Of a stretch of DNA of 64,000 nucleotides, positions 1 to 15,000 are shown piece after piece. Under the pieces are notes generated by a model. The model was given only the letters and a program-made list of their open reading frames with translations. It was not told the origin of the DNA and did not search any database. This DNA comes from RUG14300 sp964561145 (GTDB lineage Bacteria; Bacillota; Clostridia; Christensenellales; CAG-1252). Numbering within the stretch: the stretch's first letter is position 1; every line of letters starts with the position of its first letter. The stretch covers positions 97,730 through 161,729 of the forward strand of contig CAZLNZ010000003.1 in assembly GCA_964561145.1 (NCBI GenBank). Reading direction: 5' to 3'. The position numbers were made by a program, and so were the translations under genes.

Positions 1-1
1 G

Positions 2-3000
2 AATAATACAAAGTATTCCTTTGTAACACAGTATGATAACGGAACTATGACAAGCGGTGCATTGCTCAATAAGGACGGCACTGTTCTTATTGGTTATCTT
101 GCTGTATCGAATGCAGATACTTATGTTATTCCTGACACCGTAAAGGATATCAAAAACAACGCTTTCGAAGGTGCTTCCAATCTAAGTAAAATAGTGATGA
201 GTAAATCCTTAGAGAATATTGGTACTAATATTTTCAAGGGCTGCACCAATCTTACGGAAGTTGACTTCGGAGATAATGCATATTTTGTTTTCGATAACGG
301 ATTTATTTATAACAAGAATAAGACGGAAATAGTTTATTATTTACCCTCTAACAATAAAGCTCGTTTAACCATACCTTCTACAATAACAAGTATAAGAGAA
401 AGTGCATTTGAAAATGCTCCAGAGCTAGAGTCCGTGGTATTTTCAGGCAAAACAGATATTGGCAAGAATGCTTTTGCAGATTGCTATGATTTATATAGCG
501 TAACCTTCTCCTCCTATGCCGGATATATCCATCAAGGGGCTTTTGTCGGTTGTTCCAATCTTGCCTCTGTTTATGTTGAAAACGATGTCGACTATGTTGC
601 AAGCGGAGCCTTCGACAATAATAGCGGAGTTGTTTTCTATAGTCCCGACGGAGCAAATCTTGAGCTGGCTACAGAAAACAAATACTCGTTCGCAAATTGT
701 GAATCTATAACTCGTTTTACTTATGAGATTTCGGGCGGCACTGCTTCGATTGAGAGTATTGACCGTCTTGCCTATACCGACAACAATTTAAGTATTATTC
801 TTCCCGCCTATATTAACGGTTATAAGGTAACTTCAATAGGTGATAAGGCATTTTCCGAATACGGTTTATCCGGTGTTGCAAGGCTTTACAGTATTTACCT
901 CCCTTCTACAATTGAGTATATCGGAAGTCAAGCTTTCTATAGCTGCTTGAACCTTAAGAACATCTTCTTTGGCGGTGATATTGCAGTGATTGGAGGCGAG
1001 TATCAGATCGGTCAAGACGCATTTAAGGATTTATCAAAGGATATGCTCGTTATCAATTTGCAAGAAAACAGCAATCTAGAACAATACTTTGTCAAAAATT
1101 ATCCCGATTACACATTGTCCACAGATACAGATTCATGCTTAACCTATATTGAAAAGAACGGGACGATAACTATTACGGGAATTAAAAATCATATTTGCTC
1201 TAAGAGCCATTCACGTATAGAGATACCCGAATATATCACGGTTGGCAGTGGTGACAACACGAAAGAATGTCTTGTTACCTCCATTTCCGAAGGTGCCTTC
1301 TATGAGTCAAAGCTCATAAGTATTATTCTTCCGGAGTCGGTTATTACAATCAATAAGAATGCATTCTATGGTTGTTCAAGATTGACTTCAATCTATATAC
1401 CCGGTGTTATTAACATTCACGCAGGTGCTTTCGAGAATTGTACCAGACTTGAAAATGTAACAATTTCTGCAGGAATCAATACCTTGGGTGCATATGCTTT
1501 TGCAGGTTGTTCCAACCTTGTCGATGTTTATTTTAGAGGCGATTTAATTAGAGGAGCGGGCGATATTCCTCTTAATATCGGTGATGAAACCAGCAGTAGC
1601 TTGAAATATACAGCTTTCCTCAATAGGGATTTAACATCAATTAATCCCAAGTTCTACATTCCTTTCTATAAGCTTTATAATACCGGCAATGATGTTATCG
1701 AGCAAAAAACAAGCGCTTACAGCTACTTTGAGAAATTAACGCTTGAAAAGGGCTATTCCTTTAATTTGATAAACTGGAGATGTGATAAAAAAGATCAATG
1801 CGGCTTTGAAATCGAACTTAAAGGAAATGAGGCATGTATTATATCCTATTCGGGAAATGATGCTAAGGTTGTAATTCCCTCTTTATACTATGATGTTAAC
1901 GGTGATGCTTATTCTATAACAAAAATAGGACAAAATGCTTTCAATTCCAATATCGAGGGTAACTCTACGGATAACGTGGAGGAGATATTTATCGGCGAAA
2001 ATATAAATGCCATTATGGATAGTGCCTTCGCATATATGCGTAATCTTCGTACTATAACACTTCCTCAATGTTTAGATTCTCTTGGAAGTTATGCTTTTGT
2101 AGGGTGTTCAAAGCTAACAGAAATTTATTTCAGAGGAGATGTTTACAGCATAGGAACAGGACTGGTAAGCAATTCTTCTAAGGAGCTTAAGATATACGGA
2201 CCGCAAAGCGGCAATGTATATAATGAGTTTTCCAAGAAGGCTTATTCCAAGTATGTCAACTATAACAGTGTAACCGATCCGGAGTGCTTCAATTTGATGT
2301 ATGATGAGAGAGAGGACTGTTACACGATACTTTCCTTGAAGGATCACGAATGTACCTTGGGACATATCAATATAGTTATGCCTGCATATTACAAAGGTTC
2401 GCCTATAAAGGTTATATCCTCAACCACCTTTAACGGTCAAGCTAAACTGTATTCTCTCACAATCTCAAGTGAGATCAATAGAATTTATCCCGGAGCATTT
2501 GCAGGAACCGACAAACTAAGTGAAATCTATGTTGATGGTAATAATAAAAACTATACCTTTATTGACGGAGTATTGACAGATTATGATACTCATTCGATAT
2601 TATACATCTGCCTATCTAACCTTGTTACCTACACAATCCCCGATTCAATTGTAACGATTAAGAAGGGTGCTTTTGACGGTTCTATCGTTGAAAACCTATT
2701 TCTTAACGAAAATGTAAGAGAAATTGAATCAGGTGCCTTTAGTGGTGCGAATAAACTTTCTACAATATCAGGTTTAACTCATAATAATTATTTCACGTAT
2801 GAGCATGGTGGATTATATAAGTTGAATGGAGAAGAGAAGAGCGAGCTTATCATGTATATGTTCAGCTTAAGCAATCCTTCTTTTGACGTTCCTTCAACAG
2901 TAACCGAGATTCGTTCCGGTGCATTCCATAATGCAAAGAATTTGAAACAGATATTCTTCTCTTCAGATGCCAACTTCGCTGAAGACGTATTCGAAAACAA

Positions 3001-6000
3001 TTCCGAGGAATTAATTATTTACGGTGTAGGTTCTTGTTACGATGTTCGTTATGCTTGTATGAAAGCAGGCATAAACTATCGACAAACCCTATCTTATGAT
3101 TCATTTGAAACAGTAGACAGAGAGGATGGAAGTCTTGAGATTAGCGGTTTTGTGTCGGATATTGTAATAGATGAGAATAGCGTTATCTATATTCCCTCCT
3201 ATTTTAACGGTAAACTTATTACAAGCATAGGTGCTTATGCTTTTGCTAACGATATTGAGAACCTTGTAGGTATTGCCCTTCCCGAATCGATTGAAAATAT
3301 AGGAGACAACGCTTTCTTGAATACAAGTATGACAAGCATCTCTATTGGTTCAAATGTAACTAGCGTGGGTTTGAGTGCGTTTGAATCCATAAACCTAGAG
3401 GAAATCTTCTTTGCGGGTGATGTCGAGCTTTACGAGGGTGCATTTACAGATTATCAACCTGTTGATGACAGTAGGTTGAATATTTACTATGACGGAAGCA
3501 ATGCTAGTCTCAATCGGTACTTTAATAGTCAGAGCTTTATTTCAAACCTTGGAAAATATATTTATGTTCACGATATATCTTCTTATACCGATGATATGCT
3601 TTCCAATCTCTGTTTCGAGTTTGAGGTTGAAGAAAATGGTGGAAGCTATGCCATTGTTACTTCTCTTAAAACACACGTTTGCTTTGGAAATCACTGTGAT
3701 TTAGTTGTACCCGATCGCTATTACGTTGTAAAAGAAGGTTCTTTCTTATATGTAGGTGAGGATATTGTATCATATCCTGTTACCGCTTTAGGCGATGAGG
3801 CATTTGCCCATAACAAGGAAATACTAAGGTTAACATTGCCTTCTACAATAAACTCAATCGGAACAGGTGCCTTGTCCGATTGTATGAACCTTTCGGAAAT
3901 AGTCCCCGGTGACGGTTCTCCGTACACATTTGAAAGATTGTATGCATTGATTCAAAACGATGACATAGAGCTTGATGAAGATGTAACCTATTATGATGCT
4001 GTATTGAATGCAGAACCCGATTTCAAGCTTGTTTCGGTTGAAAACGTGGCGGGTAACACAACTGCAATCAGGTTGGACGTTAATCTTATAAAGGGATTGG
4101 CTAGCGGCCAACACGTCCTTAAACTATATAACGGATTGGGTACCGAGCTCTATTCAATAATTGTAAACACTTCTTTGAATACCGTCGTTTACAATACATA
4201 CGCCGAGCCTATTGTGTATGTTGACAATTATGCTTTACTTACTCATTCGCTTATCGATTTATCTAACGTACAGTCAATCAAGTTAATAGCTAGTGTTGAT
4301 TTTGAAGATAATAATAACGGAATTAAGATTTCTAAGGGTGTTCTTGACGGCTTAAAGGAAGGGGCACATACTTTAACCCTGTCCTATTTGAAAAACGGAA
4401 ATGCTAATGAAGTCGAACTAATTCTAAACGTTACCCTTGATGGCATAACCGTACAGGGTTATGAGGATGTTAAGAGTGTTGAATATAAAGAGGGTGTTTT
4501 ATACAAGTTTAGTGAAGGACAATCTGAGTACAATGATTCTCCCATAAAGCTTCTTGAAAGTTTGGTAGTATATATTGCTGTCAACGAGGATGACTCCTTT
4601 GTTGTACCCGACTCGGTAAAGAGTATTGAAAACGGAGCCTTCTATGGTATAAAAGCACTGAATAAGGTTACTATAGGAAAGGGTGTTGAATCTATCGGTA
4701 ACGATGTATTTGTAGGTTGCGTATCAATGAATGAGTTTGTTGTATCACAAGATAACCACAACTTCTTTACCGATGCTTATGGTGCTCTATATCGTTATAA
4801 TTCCGATGATAAGAGCTCTGCCACCTTTATCGCATATCCTGCAAACAGCGTTGGAATGGTACATTGGTTGGGCTCTGATATACCGGTTACGGAAATATTG
4901 TCGGGTGCCTATGCTTATGCGCAAAACCTGAAAACCATATATGTTGAGTCCTACATCGGTTCACCGTCTAAGGGTGAGGGCGTATTCAATTCCTTGGCTT
5001 CTCTAGCACAAGAGGGCGGCATTAATATTTATATGCCCTCCTATGGAAAGACCGAAAACGGGATATATACAGAAATCGGTTGCGGCTTCGAGCATTATAT
5101 TAATTCCTTGATCGAGGAAGGATATAACATTAATCTATACACTCATACACATAAGGATTGTTTCGAGTATAATGGTTCAGGAGACTCCATTGTAGGTTTA
5201 AAGGCTCACGAGTGTAATTCTGATCATAAGAATATAGTTATTCCTATTTATGCAAACGGAGAATTGATCACTTCTTTAGGTGATTATGCTTTTGAAGGAA
5301 CCGATGTTGAAAGTGTTAGAATTCTAGACAAGAATAATCAATTTACAATCGGTTACGGTGCATTTGCAGATTGTGATGAATTAACGGATATCAAGCTAGA
5401 AGAGGGTAGTTCCTATATATTCCTTTCGGGTATTCTATTTAAAGGAAATGCACTTCATACAGTTTTAGCGTCTCAAAAATATGTAGAGATACGTTTTGAA
5501 GAGTCCGAGATTGTTGATAATGTCGACGTGTCTTCTCAAGAATCTATAAGTGTTAAGATTGACACCATTAACAAAAACGGAAAACAAATTCAGATCGCCT
5601 ATGTGTACGATGTAAACATCGTTTATCAAGGTGCTTTTGCGGGTAACGACAATGTTGAATTGATTTACTTCTCCGATAAGGTCACACAAATCGGAATAGG
5701 TGCATTTAGCTATTGTACACAGCTTACTAAACTGGAAATTGCGAATGGCAATAAGAGCTACTCCTTTGAGAACGGAGTGTTGTATAACTATTCAAAATCC
5801 TCATTGCATACGATGTTGTATTCCTATGCTTATGATATGAATGATTCTCTTTACGAGGTTGATAACGGTGCAAGTTCGGCACTTCAAAACGTTAGTGAAA
5901 TCAAGGCAAGAGCATTTGAGGGTACAAATATTGCACGCTTAAAGCTTCCCATCTCCCTTGTTGTAATCGGTGACAGAGCTTTTGCGCATATGGATTACCT

Positions 6001-9000
6001 AAGCTATATTTACTTTGAATCCGATGTGGGAAACCTTACTTGGGGTGATAATGATATTTTAGGTATCGGCTATTTATCCGATGAAGAACTTTCAGATTTC
6101 AATTCGAGAAAGATTATTGCCTATGGTCCCTGTGGAGATAATCCCGATAATACAGACAGTGTCGAACAAAAGTATTCTAATTTGCACTTGTATTTCATTC
6201 ATACCTATTATGGAGAGCTTCCCGAGGAAAGCGAAATGCTCGAGTCTTTTGAGTGGTACACAGGTAATACTTCTATGCCGGCTATTTATAAGCCTTGGAC
6301 AAGCTATAAGAATTTTGATTACATTTATGTCGATGCTAAAGACGAGAATAGTGACAATCTTGCGTACATAGCTAATATGAATACCGTAAAGGGTGCAAAC
6401 CTTGAAAGTGGTTATCTTGAGATAGTTCTTCCTTTATATACCTATGTCCAAGGAAGCGGAGAGGGTATTGGAGATAGTGAAAAACGTTACAAGATCGTCG
6501 GTATTAAGGAAGGGGCTTTGGCTGATCATACGGAGATAAGCTCTTTGACAATTCTCTATAATGTTATTGAGATAGAGGATGCATTTATGAAGGGTGCCTA
6601 TAACGTTGAAGAAATCATCGTTATGGACAATGATAATTATGTTGTAACAAAGCCTGACAAGGTAAACGGAATACTCTTTACAAAAGATATGTCGAAGATA
6701 GTCGTTTATCTTGCAACATCCTCCCTAAAGAGATACAGTATTCCCAATAGTGTTACCGAGATTGCAAAAGCATGCTTTGCTTATTGTTCCAATCTAGTTA
6801 ATGTAACAATACCTAAGTCTGTAACTTATATAGGCTCTGCGGCATTCTCGACGAGTGGAATATCTTCCATAACCAGTAACAGCGAGTATTATTACTTCAG
6901 CAACTTCGCTTTATATGGCAACGGAGATAATTCATTATTGCACACCTATCTGTCAACAGGTATCGGAGAGGCTGGAAGCTATGTTGTTCCTGAATGCGTA
7001 AAAGAGATTAACGATTATGCGTTTGAGGGTAATAAGAACTTAACATCGATTAGAATCCCGGAATACAATAATCAAGGCATTATTTCTTCTGTCGGTTATA
7101 TTGGTAAGAATGCATTTGCAGGAATGACCGCATTATCTGAGATATACTTCGAGGGGTATATCGATATTAATAAAGCAGTTGAGGTTAAACCTGAGGACGG
7201 CTTTGTGTTGACCTTCGGGGAAGGACAATCACTTGCAGTTGAAGGTATGAGGACAAGCTTTGCTTATGCAGAGGACTTTTATGCCGGAGATTTATCTGTA
7301 GCGGTGGTCGTTGACGGTGAGTATCGATATTTATTCGATGATAGTTATCGAATTGTAAGCAGCGGTGCCGTTGAAGAAGACAAGGAAATACCCGATGCGG
7401 AAAAGCATATTGCCGATTTCGACAAGTGGATATGCGGAGAATATACGGTATACATTGCCTTTACTTTTGAGGAGACCGAGTATATTCTTCCTATCATTGT
7501 TAAAGTCGAACCTATAGTCGACGTGTTTGGTGGTATGAACGTTAAGAGCTTCGATCTCTATGCTCCCGAGGATTCTATGATCTATCACCAGATAGAGAAC
7601 TACAACTATGTAAATTATGTTCCGTATACTCCGAAGAGCGTGTTGGATTATAAGGTTGTTACCGAAAACAGCCCCGTTGAAACTTATATTATAATAAATG
7701 GTTTCAATCGTAATTCTGCATCTGTTCTTGGAAAGCCTGACTTTAGAAAAGGTGATATCACGGTAATCGGAGATATAACAAGTCTTGTTATTCCTTCATA
7801 CATTGAGAACACCTTGGTAACGACGATTTCAGACGAGGCATTCTTCTCAACGGATGATGATATCGAACTATCTAAGAATTTAATTTCCGATGTTGAATTT
7901 ACGTTGGATACTAAAGAAGTATATCAAAACGTTTTGGAAAACGAAAGTTATTCCGTAAGACTCAGAAAAGCTGTTCTTAATTCTTCCATAAAGAGTTTTG
8001 TCTCTCTAAATAATCTTATAACTATCGGAGCAAGTGCATTTGAAAATGCCGATAAATTAGAGAGTATAACTATTTCTAAAACCGTTTCCGAAATCGGAGT
8101 CGGAGCTTTTGCATATCTTGATTCCTTAAAGGAAGTAAAAGTATCTTCTCAAAATATTTCCTTTGTTTATGAGGGCGGAGTTCTGTATGAAAGTCAGGGC
8201 AAGCTTCTTCACACCGCTTTCAATGCATTGTTTGATAGCTATTACTTTGAAACTGACAAGCACGTAGAGAAGATCAATTCAAGAGCATTTGAGGGTGTAA
8301 CTGCAATAAGATACTTGACAGTACCTATTTATACTACTGAAATCGGATCGTGTGCCTTCAAGAATATGTCAAATCTTGAGGAGATATATATGACAACAAA
8401 CTTTGCACCTCCAATGGATGCATTTGACGGTGCAATGAAGGGCTTTATTATATATGCGCCTCAAGGAAAGGCTTTGGAAGCATATGCAAACGAGCATGGC
8501 TATAATTATGTCGAGTGGAATCCGAAGGAGTGCTTTACATATGAGATATCTTCTACCACTGGTGAGGTAACGATTTTGGGTTTAAGCGGTCACTCTAATT
8601 GTAGCGGCTCTCATAATGATCTGGTTATACCTATGTACATCGATGGTTATAAGGTAACTGTAATAGGGAAAGGTGCTTTCTCTAACTCTGTAAGTGCTAT
8701 AACCTCGATTGTTCTTCCTTCGAGCATTCACACAATCTCCGACAGTGCTTTTGACGGCTGTACAGAATTGACCTACTTATACATTCCTTACAATGTAAGT
8801 AAGATCGGAAACGATGCTTTTGCGGCTTGTACACATTTGACGGAGCTCGTCTTTATTGCAGATTGTTCTTCAATCGGAATCGATGTCTTTAATGGTGTTA
8901 ACTCAAATCTTGTGGTGTATTATGCCCCTTCTGCAAAGGGACAGATATCTGCAGAGTCAAGTGTCGTGGCAGCCAAAACAAAAGCTGCAGGCGTAAGTTT

Positions 9001-12000
9001 CAATGAGGGAACTCCTTCTACCTGCTTTGTAACAACTATTGTTACTTTAGACAATGAAGAGGTTGCACGTATCGATTCGTTAAAGAATCATTCTTGCGGA
9101 TATACGCATACAAATATTGTAGTACCCGAAACAATTAAGGGTAAAAAGGTTGTGTCTATTGCAGACTACGCTTTTGCAGATTCTAAAACGATTACTTCTG
9201 TTTCCATACCTAAGTATCTAAGAAACATAGGTGTCGGTGCATTCAATGGTTGTACTTCTTTAGGTAGCTTTACCATCGACTCGGAAAACGAGTATATTGA
9301 ATATTCTGAAGGCGGTATTTATACATTAGGATATAAAGACTTGCTTTTGGTGATAAGTTCGCTGTGCGGAGAAACTTTCACTTTAAACGCTGATACACAA
9401 AATATCACAGCCGGTGCTTTGTCGGGAGCTACGGTATCCACAGTAATAATCAATTCTACACTTAAGACAATTGAAGGTGGAGCTTTTGCTAATTGTTCAA
9501 AACTCGAGCAGATTAGTGTTGACGGTGAGGAGAGTAATCAAACATTTACATCCGAAAACGGTGTATTATTCAACAACGGAATGTCTAACATTGTTGTATA
9601 TCCTTCCGGTAAAAAGGCTGAGAGCTATACTGTACCGGAACAGGTTATATCGATTTCTTCAGGAGCTTTCACCGGTGCTAGCAATTTAGTCAGCGTAACA
9701 ATAGGAAGCGAGGTTAAGACAATATCCGACAAAGCCTTTGAAAATTGTACTTCTCTTGTAGACGTACAGGTATTAGGAAATGTAACCTCTGTCGGCGTTG
9801 ATCTTTTCCTAAACGTAAATAGCAAGCTTCAAGTAAGTTCTCCTTATAGAGGAAATGCGTTAGAGTACTACTGCATTGAGGAAAATCACATCTTCCGTGA
9901 GGCTAATCCTTTACTGTACTTTAAGACCAGTGAGGATAATATGACAAAGGGAACAATTGCAATAACAGGGTGGAATGATATTGCAAGTCTTGCCGATACT
10001 CGCGATGTATTAATTCCTATGTACATCAACGATAAAAAGGTTACCGTCATTGCCGAAAGAGCTTTCCAATTCAATCAAGATATTCGCACGCTAATAATTC
10101 CTGATTCTGTTACCTCAGTAGGCGTTGCGGCATTTAACGGAGCAAGCAATCTAAAGAGCGTACTCTTTGGTAGTAATGTCGAGTCGTTGTTCCATAATGC
10201 ATTCTATCAATGTACCGACCTTGAAAGCCTATACTTTATGGGTGAAAAGATAAAGGTTTACACCGATGTATTCACCGGTGTCGATACTGCCAATGCGGAG
10301 GTTTATGTTTCCGCAGAGGACAGAGGCTTAACTTTAAGCGAACTTCCCATTGCCAACACATTAAGGGGTGTCGGCTTCAATGTCGAGGATGTCAATTATT
10401 CTTGTTGTTTCGAGACAACTGCTATAAACGGAAACGAGCTAATCATTACAGGCTTAAAGGGTCACGTTTGCACTATAAGTCACAACAACGTAGTAATACC
10501 TTCCTCTATCATATCTTCTAACGGCAGAGTAAGTTATGTAACATCGATTGCAAATAATGCTTTTGCAAATAACTCTGAATTGGTGAAGATAACTATACCC
10601 GCAAGTGTTAATAATATAGGAGAGGGCGCGTTCTCGGGGTGTGAGAGATTGACGTCTATTAAGCTTGAAAGCGAAGATTACTATGTTTTTGAAAACGGTG
10701 CTTTGTATAACAGCTCAAAGACGGTATTGCATACCTATCTTGCTAGCAATAACGCATTGACCTTTACTGTACCAAAAACCGTATTGACTATCAATGACGG
10801 AGCGTTTAGGAATGCCGTTAACCTAACAACCATTACATTTAACAAGGATGTTCTAATCGGTGAACATGTATTTGACGGTGTAAGCCCCAATATAATCATA
10901 TTCGGACCAAAGTACAGTGAGGAGAGCCACTTTACAAAGCTTTATTCACGCTTTATTTATGAGTATCTCTATGACATCGATTTCATTCCGGAAGTTGATG
11001 CCGATATTCAGATAAATATAAAGGATGATGCATATTTTACCGGTGAAACATTTAGTGATATCGATATCGGTGACAGCGTATTTGAATTCGAATACTTAGA
11101 TGACGATACCGTGAAGATTACAGGCTATAATCCTGCTAAGGAGCCTAGTGTAATAGTTGTCCCTCAATATATAAATGACAGACGTGTAAGCATCATAGGT
11201 GCCGAAACCTTTATGGATAGAAGTGCATCCGGTGTTATTCTCCCTGACGGACTAGTTGAAATAGAGGATGCAGCATTTGCAGGTTGTGAAAATCTTGAGA
11301 GGATTGTATTCCCCGCTTCTGTCAAGAAGATCGGAGATAACGCCTTTAACGGATGTAAATCGCTATATGAGGCATACTTTGTTGAAGAGGCGACGCTCAT
11401 AGGTGACAATGTGTTTGTCAACACCTATGAAAGTGAGGACGGCAACTTTAAGATTGGTATATTCGGACCTAAGGGCGGATATCTTGAATCCTGTTTTGAT
11501 AGTGAGCTATATAATAACGGAACAAGCTTGAATTGTTTCGAATATGAATTTATTAACAACGGCGAAGCTGTTAGAATTAGCGAAATCAAGAACCATACTT
11601 GTAGCGGTAACCATAATAATGTCAACATACCCAACTCTATAAACGGAAAACCGGTAATAGAACTGGATAGCAATCTTTTGAGGGGCAATGCAACCATTAT
11701 AAAGGTTAAGCTTCCCGAGGGATTAACCTCTATTGCGGCTCACTTCTTTGAAAACTGTACTAACCTAGTATCGGTAGAAATACCCGATAGCGTAACAACA
11801 ATAGGAGATTACGCCTTCTATAAGTGTACCTCTTTGTCCTCTATCGTATTCCCCTATATCAGCAGAATAGGTAAATATGCTTTAGCATATTGTTATTCTC
11901 TCACTGATGTAATTATTCCCGATAGTGTATTATCATTGACCAACGCAGAAGGCTTATTTAAAAACTGCCAGGGATTGGTAAGTGTAAGACTATCTAAGAT

Positions 12001-15000
12001 CATTGAGGAATTACCTGATAGCTTCTTTGAAAATACAACCTCATTAAGGGAGATTTATTACTATGACGCAATCCATAGACTCGGACTACCTCCCAGACTA
12101 TACAAAATAGGTGCTAGCTGTTTCAGGAAATCTCTCCTTCCTTCTCAAGCTAACCCCAATGAGGCATTATCCTTTGACAACTTACTGTATATCGGTGATA
12201 AGGCGTTTGCCGATACCGAGATAGGAGCCTTCGACGTAACCAATGTGGAGGAGCTAGGTGTCGGTGTATTTGCAAACTGCTATTCTTTAAGTTTAACCGG
12301 TGCAAATGACAAATATCTTGTTGAGGGTTCAATTCTTTACGACCTCTATAGATCACCCTTGATTGACAATGACGCTCAAGGAAGCTCAGTATCGACGGAG
12401 GTTGATTTAACATCGTTAGGGTCTAGCACGGCTAAACCCAATTTGATCACGCCAAAGACAGAGGTTATAGACGGGAATCAATATGTATATATCGGATCAT
12501 TGAATCTTGTCGGTGAAATCGATAAGAAAGAGAATAATCGCAAGTTGGCTGAGAACACCGTTACCGTTGCTTTTACCAATATTGTAGACGGAAGGTCTGT
12601 TCTTTGTGCTCCGGATTTGATAGTAGAAGAAGAACTTTCCGGCGAGACCTTGTACAAATTCTACAAGGTTCCCACAACCTTTAGAGATTTTGCAGGAGAT
12701 TACGATGTTACTATTTCGTATACGTACAACTATAATGCTTATGTTGATAGCTTTATCTATAAGGGTTATAGCCTCTTCGGAAGCACTTCCGATACTCAAA
12801 CCGACTCGATAAATACACTAAAATTCGGTGCAGTACAAAATGCATATGTCACATATGAAAAAGCTTCTGAAAATGAAGGAGAGGAGCCTATTCAACAAAG
12901 AATAGATTTCGATAGCGAAAAGCCTTGGAGTGCATATTTCTCTCATGATGACGCTAAGGGCACTGTAACCATAATTGACAGCTTAAGAGAATTGGATGAA
13001 AGCCTTGGCGATTGTACAATTACCCTTCATCTTGAAATCGGAACAACGTCAAGCACAGAAGAGTACGAAGCTACCTTTACCTATAAATCCGATACCTATT
13101 CGATTTTGGTTAAGAATGCTTTAAACACCGTTCCTTCAGGTACGAAACTGGGAGAGCTCAATTTGGGCGGTGAAATCAAGTTCACAAGAAAGAATAATTC
13201 GGGTGAATATGATTATTATTATAATGGAGTCAAACTCGATTATATAAACGGAATAGTTTATAATGCCGACCTTTACGCTAAGGTTAAAAAACAGGTCGAT
13301 GAAGGTGAAATGTATCTTGATGCAATTAACGTCATTAAAGCATTTGCTTTAGAGGGCTGTACGGATATTCAAACCTTAGTAATAGGAGAATACATTGAAG
13401 AGATTCAAGAGGGTACATTTATTGATGTAAGTAATCTTATAGAGGTTGGTGTCATGAACGGCAATGATAAGTTCGCAATCTACAGTTTAGGACACAATGA
13501 CCCCGATTATGCTTATGTCGGTGGTGCCGTATTAAAGATGAACCAGACCGACGAGGGCACGCCTATTAAGGACGAGAACGGTGTTACGACTTACACGTTG
13601 ATTTCTTACCTTTCTACAAATACAGTAACCTCGTTTACAATTCCCGACAGCATTATCGATCACAATAAAAATGTTCCCACGAGTATTCATGTTACACATA
13701 TCGGAGACTATGCCTTTGCATATAATGAGTTGATAGAAGCGGTTAATCTAGAGGGTGTAACACACATTGGAGAATATGCCTTTGCAAATTGCTCGGCTAT
13801 TAAATATGTAAATATTCCCAAGGGCTTGAATTATATCGGAGCGCATGCTTTTGACGGAACAAGCCTTAAGACCATTTATTTTGAGTCGGGTATCGGAAAC
13901 GGATTGACCGATGATGAAATTGCCCAAAGCCTTGTAAATGGTATCATAGGCGAAAGCTTAGAAGTATCTAAAAAGGAAAATACAATTGTAAAAGAGGACG
14001 GAAGTATTAATCTGCTTTCAACGGAGTACGTAATTTACTCGAATTTAGAGGTATTCCTTTGCACATCCGACGGAAGCTTTACCTATATTGACGATGAACG
14101 TGTAACGACAGATATACTCCTTCCTGCTTCGAAAGTAACGGTAAACTATGAAAACAATAAAACTCAAGTAGGCTATATTAGATATACTTATCCCGAGGAG
14201 ATTAGGTATTGTGATAATGGCGACAACACTGCTGCGATAAAATGTAATGGTGTAATTATCGGTACCATAAAGGGTGGTTCATTCGAAAGTGTGGATAACT
14301 TCGATAATCTTGTATCTAGTATTACCTTTAACCATGATAGTGTTATTGACTTGAGAGAGGACGGAAGCGTTTGGTATGCAATAAGATACTTTAACGGAGA
14401 CAACTATGAGAATAGCACACAAAAGGGTATTATCAACGCCAACGAGAATGGATTCTCGGGTGGTTTAGGAGAAGCTTTGTTCGGAGATAACGTAGAAGTA
14501 ATCATTTATTGTCCCTTCGAACAAAGTGAACAAAACCTTGTATACAAATATGCAAGCGGTTATCTTGTTAACGAAAGTAATACTCCCTTAACCTATAAAA
14601 CGGTATCCTCTGTAGGTGAATTTACTTACTCTGTAATTAACGGAGACGAGGTGAGAATTAATGGTTTGGTAAATCCCGGTACCTTAAAAGAGATAAAGGT
14701 TCCTGAAAGCATCAACGGAATGAAGGTAACCTCTATTGTAGACTTCGCATTTAAGGGAGATACAATGTTAGAGAGTGTTATTTTACCCGAAAGCATAACG
14801 ACATTAGGTTCCAAGGTATTCTATAACTGTTCTGCCCTAAGACAGCTTTATGTTGAAGGAATAATATCTTCATTAGGCGTAGATATTTTCCAAGGCTGTA
14901 ATTTGGATAAGTTGAGCGTTTACGGAATAGTCGCAACAGAACTTGATAACTATTGTCAAGAGGCAGGCGTATCCTTTAATGTTGGAACCTATTGGGGTTG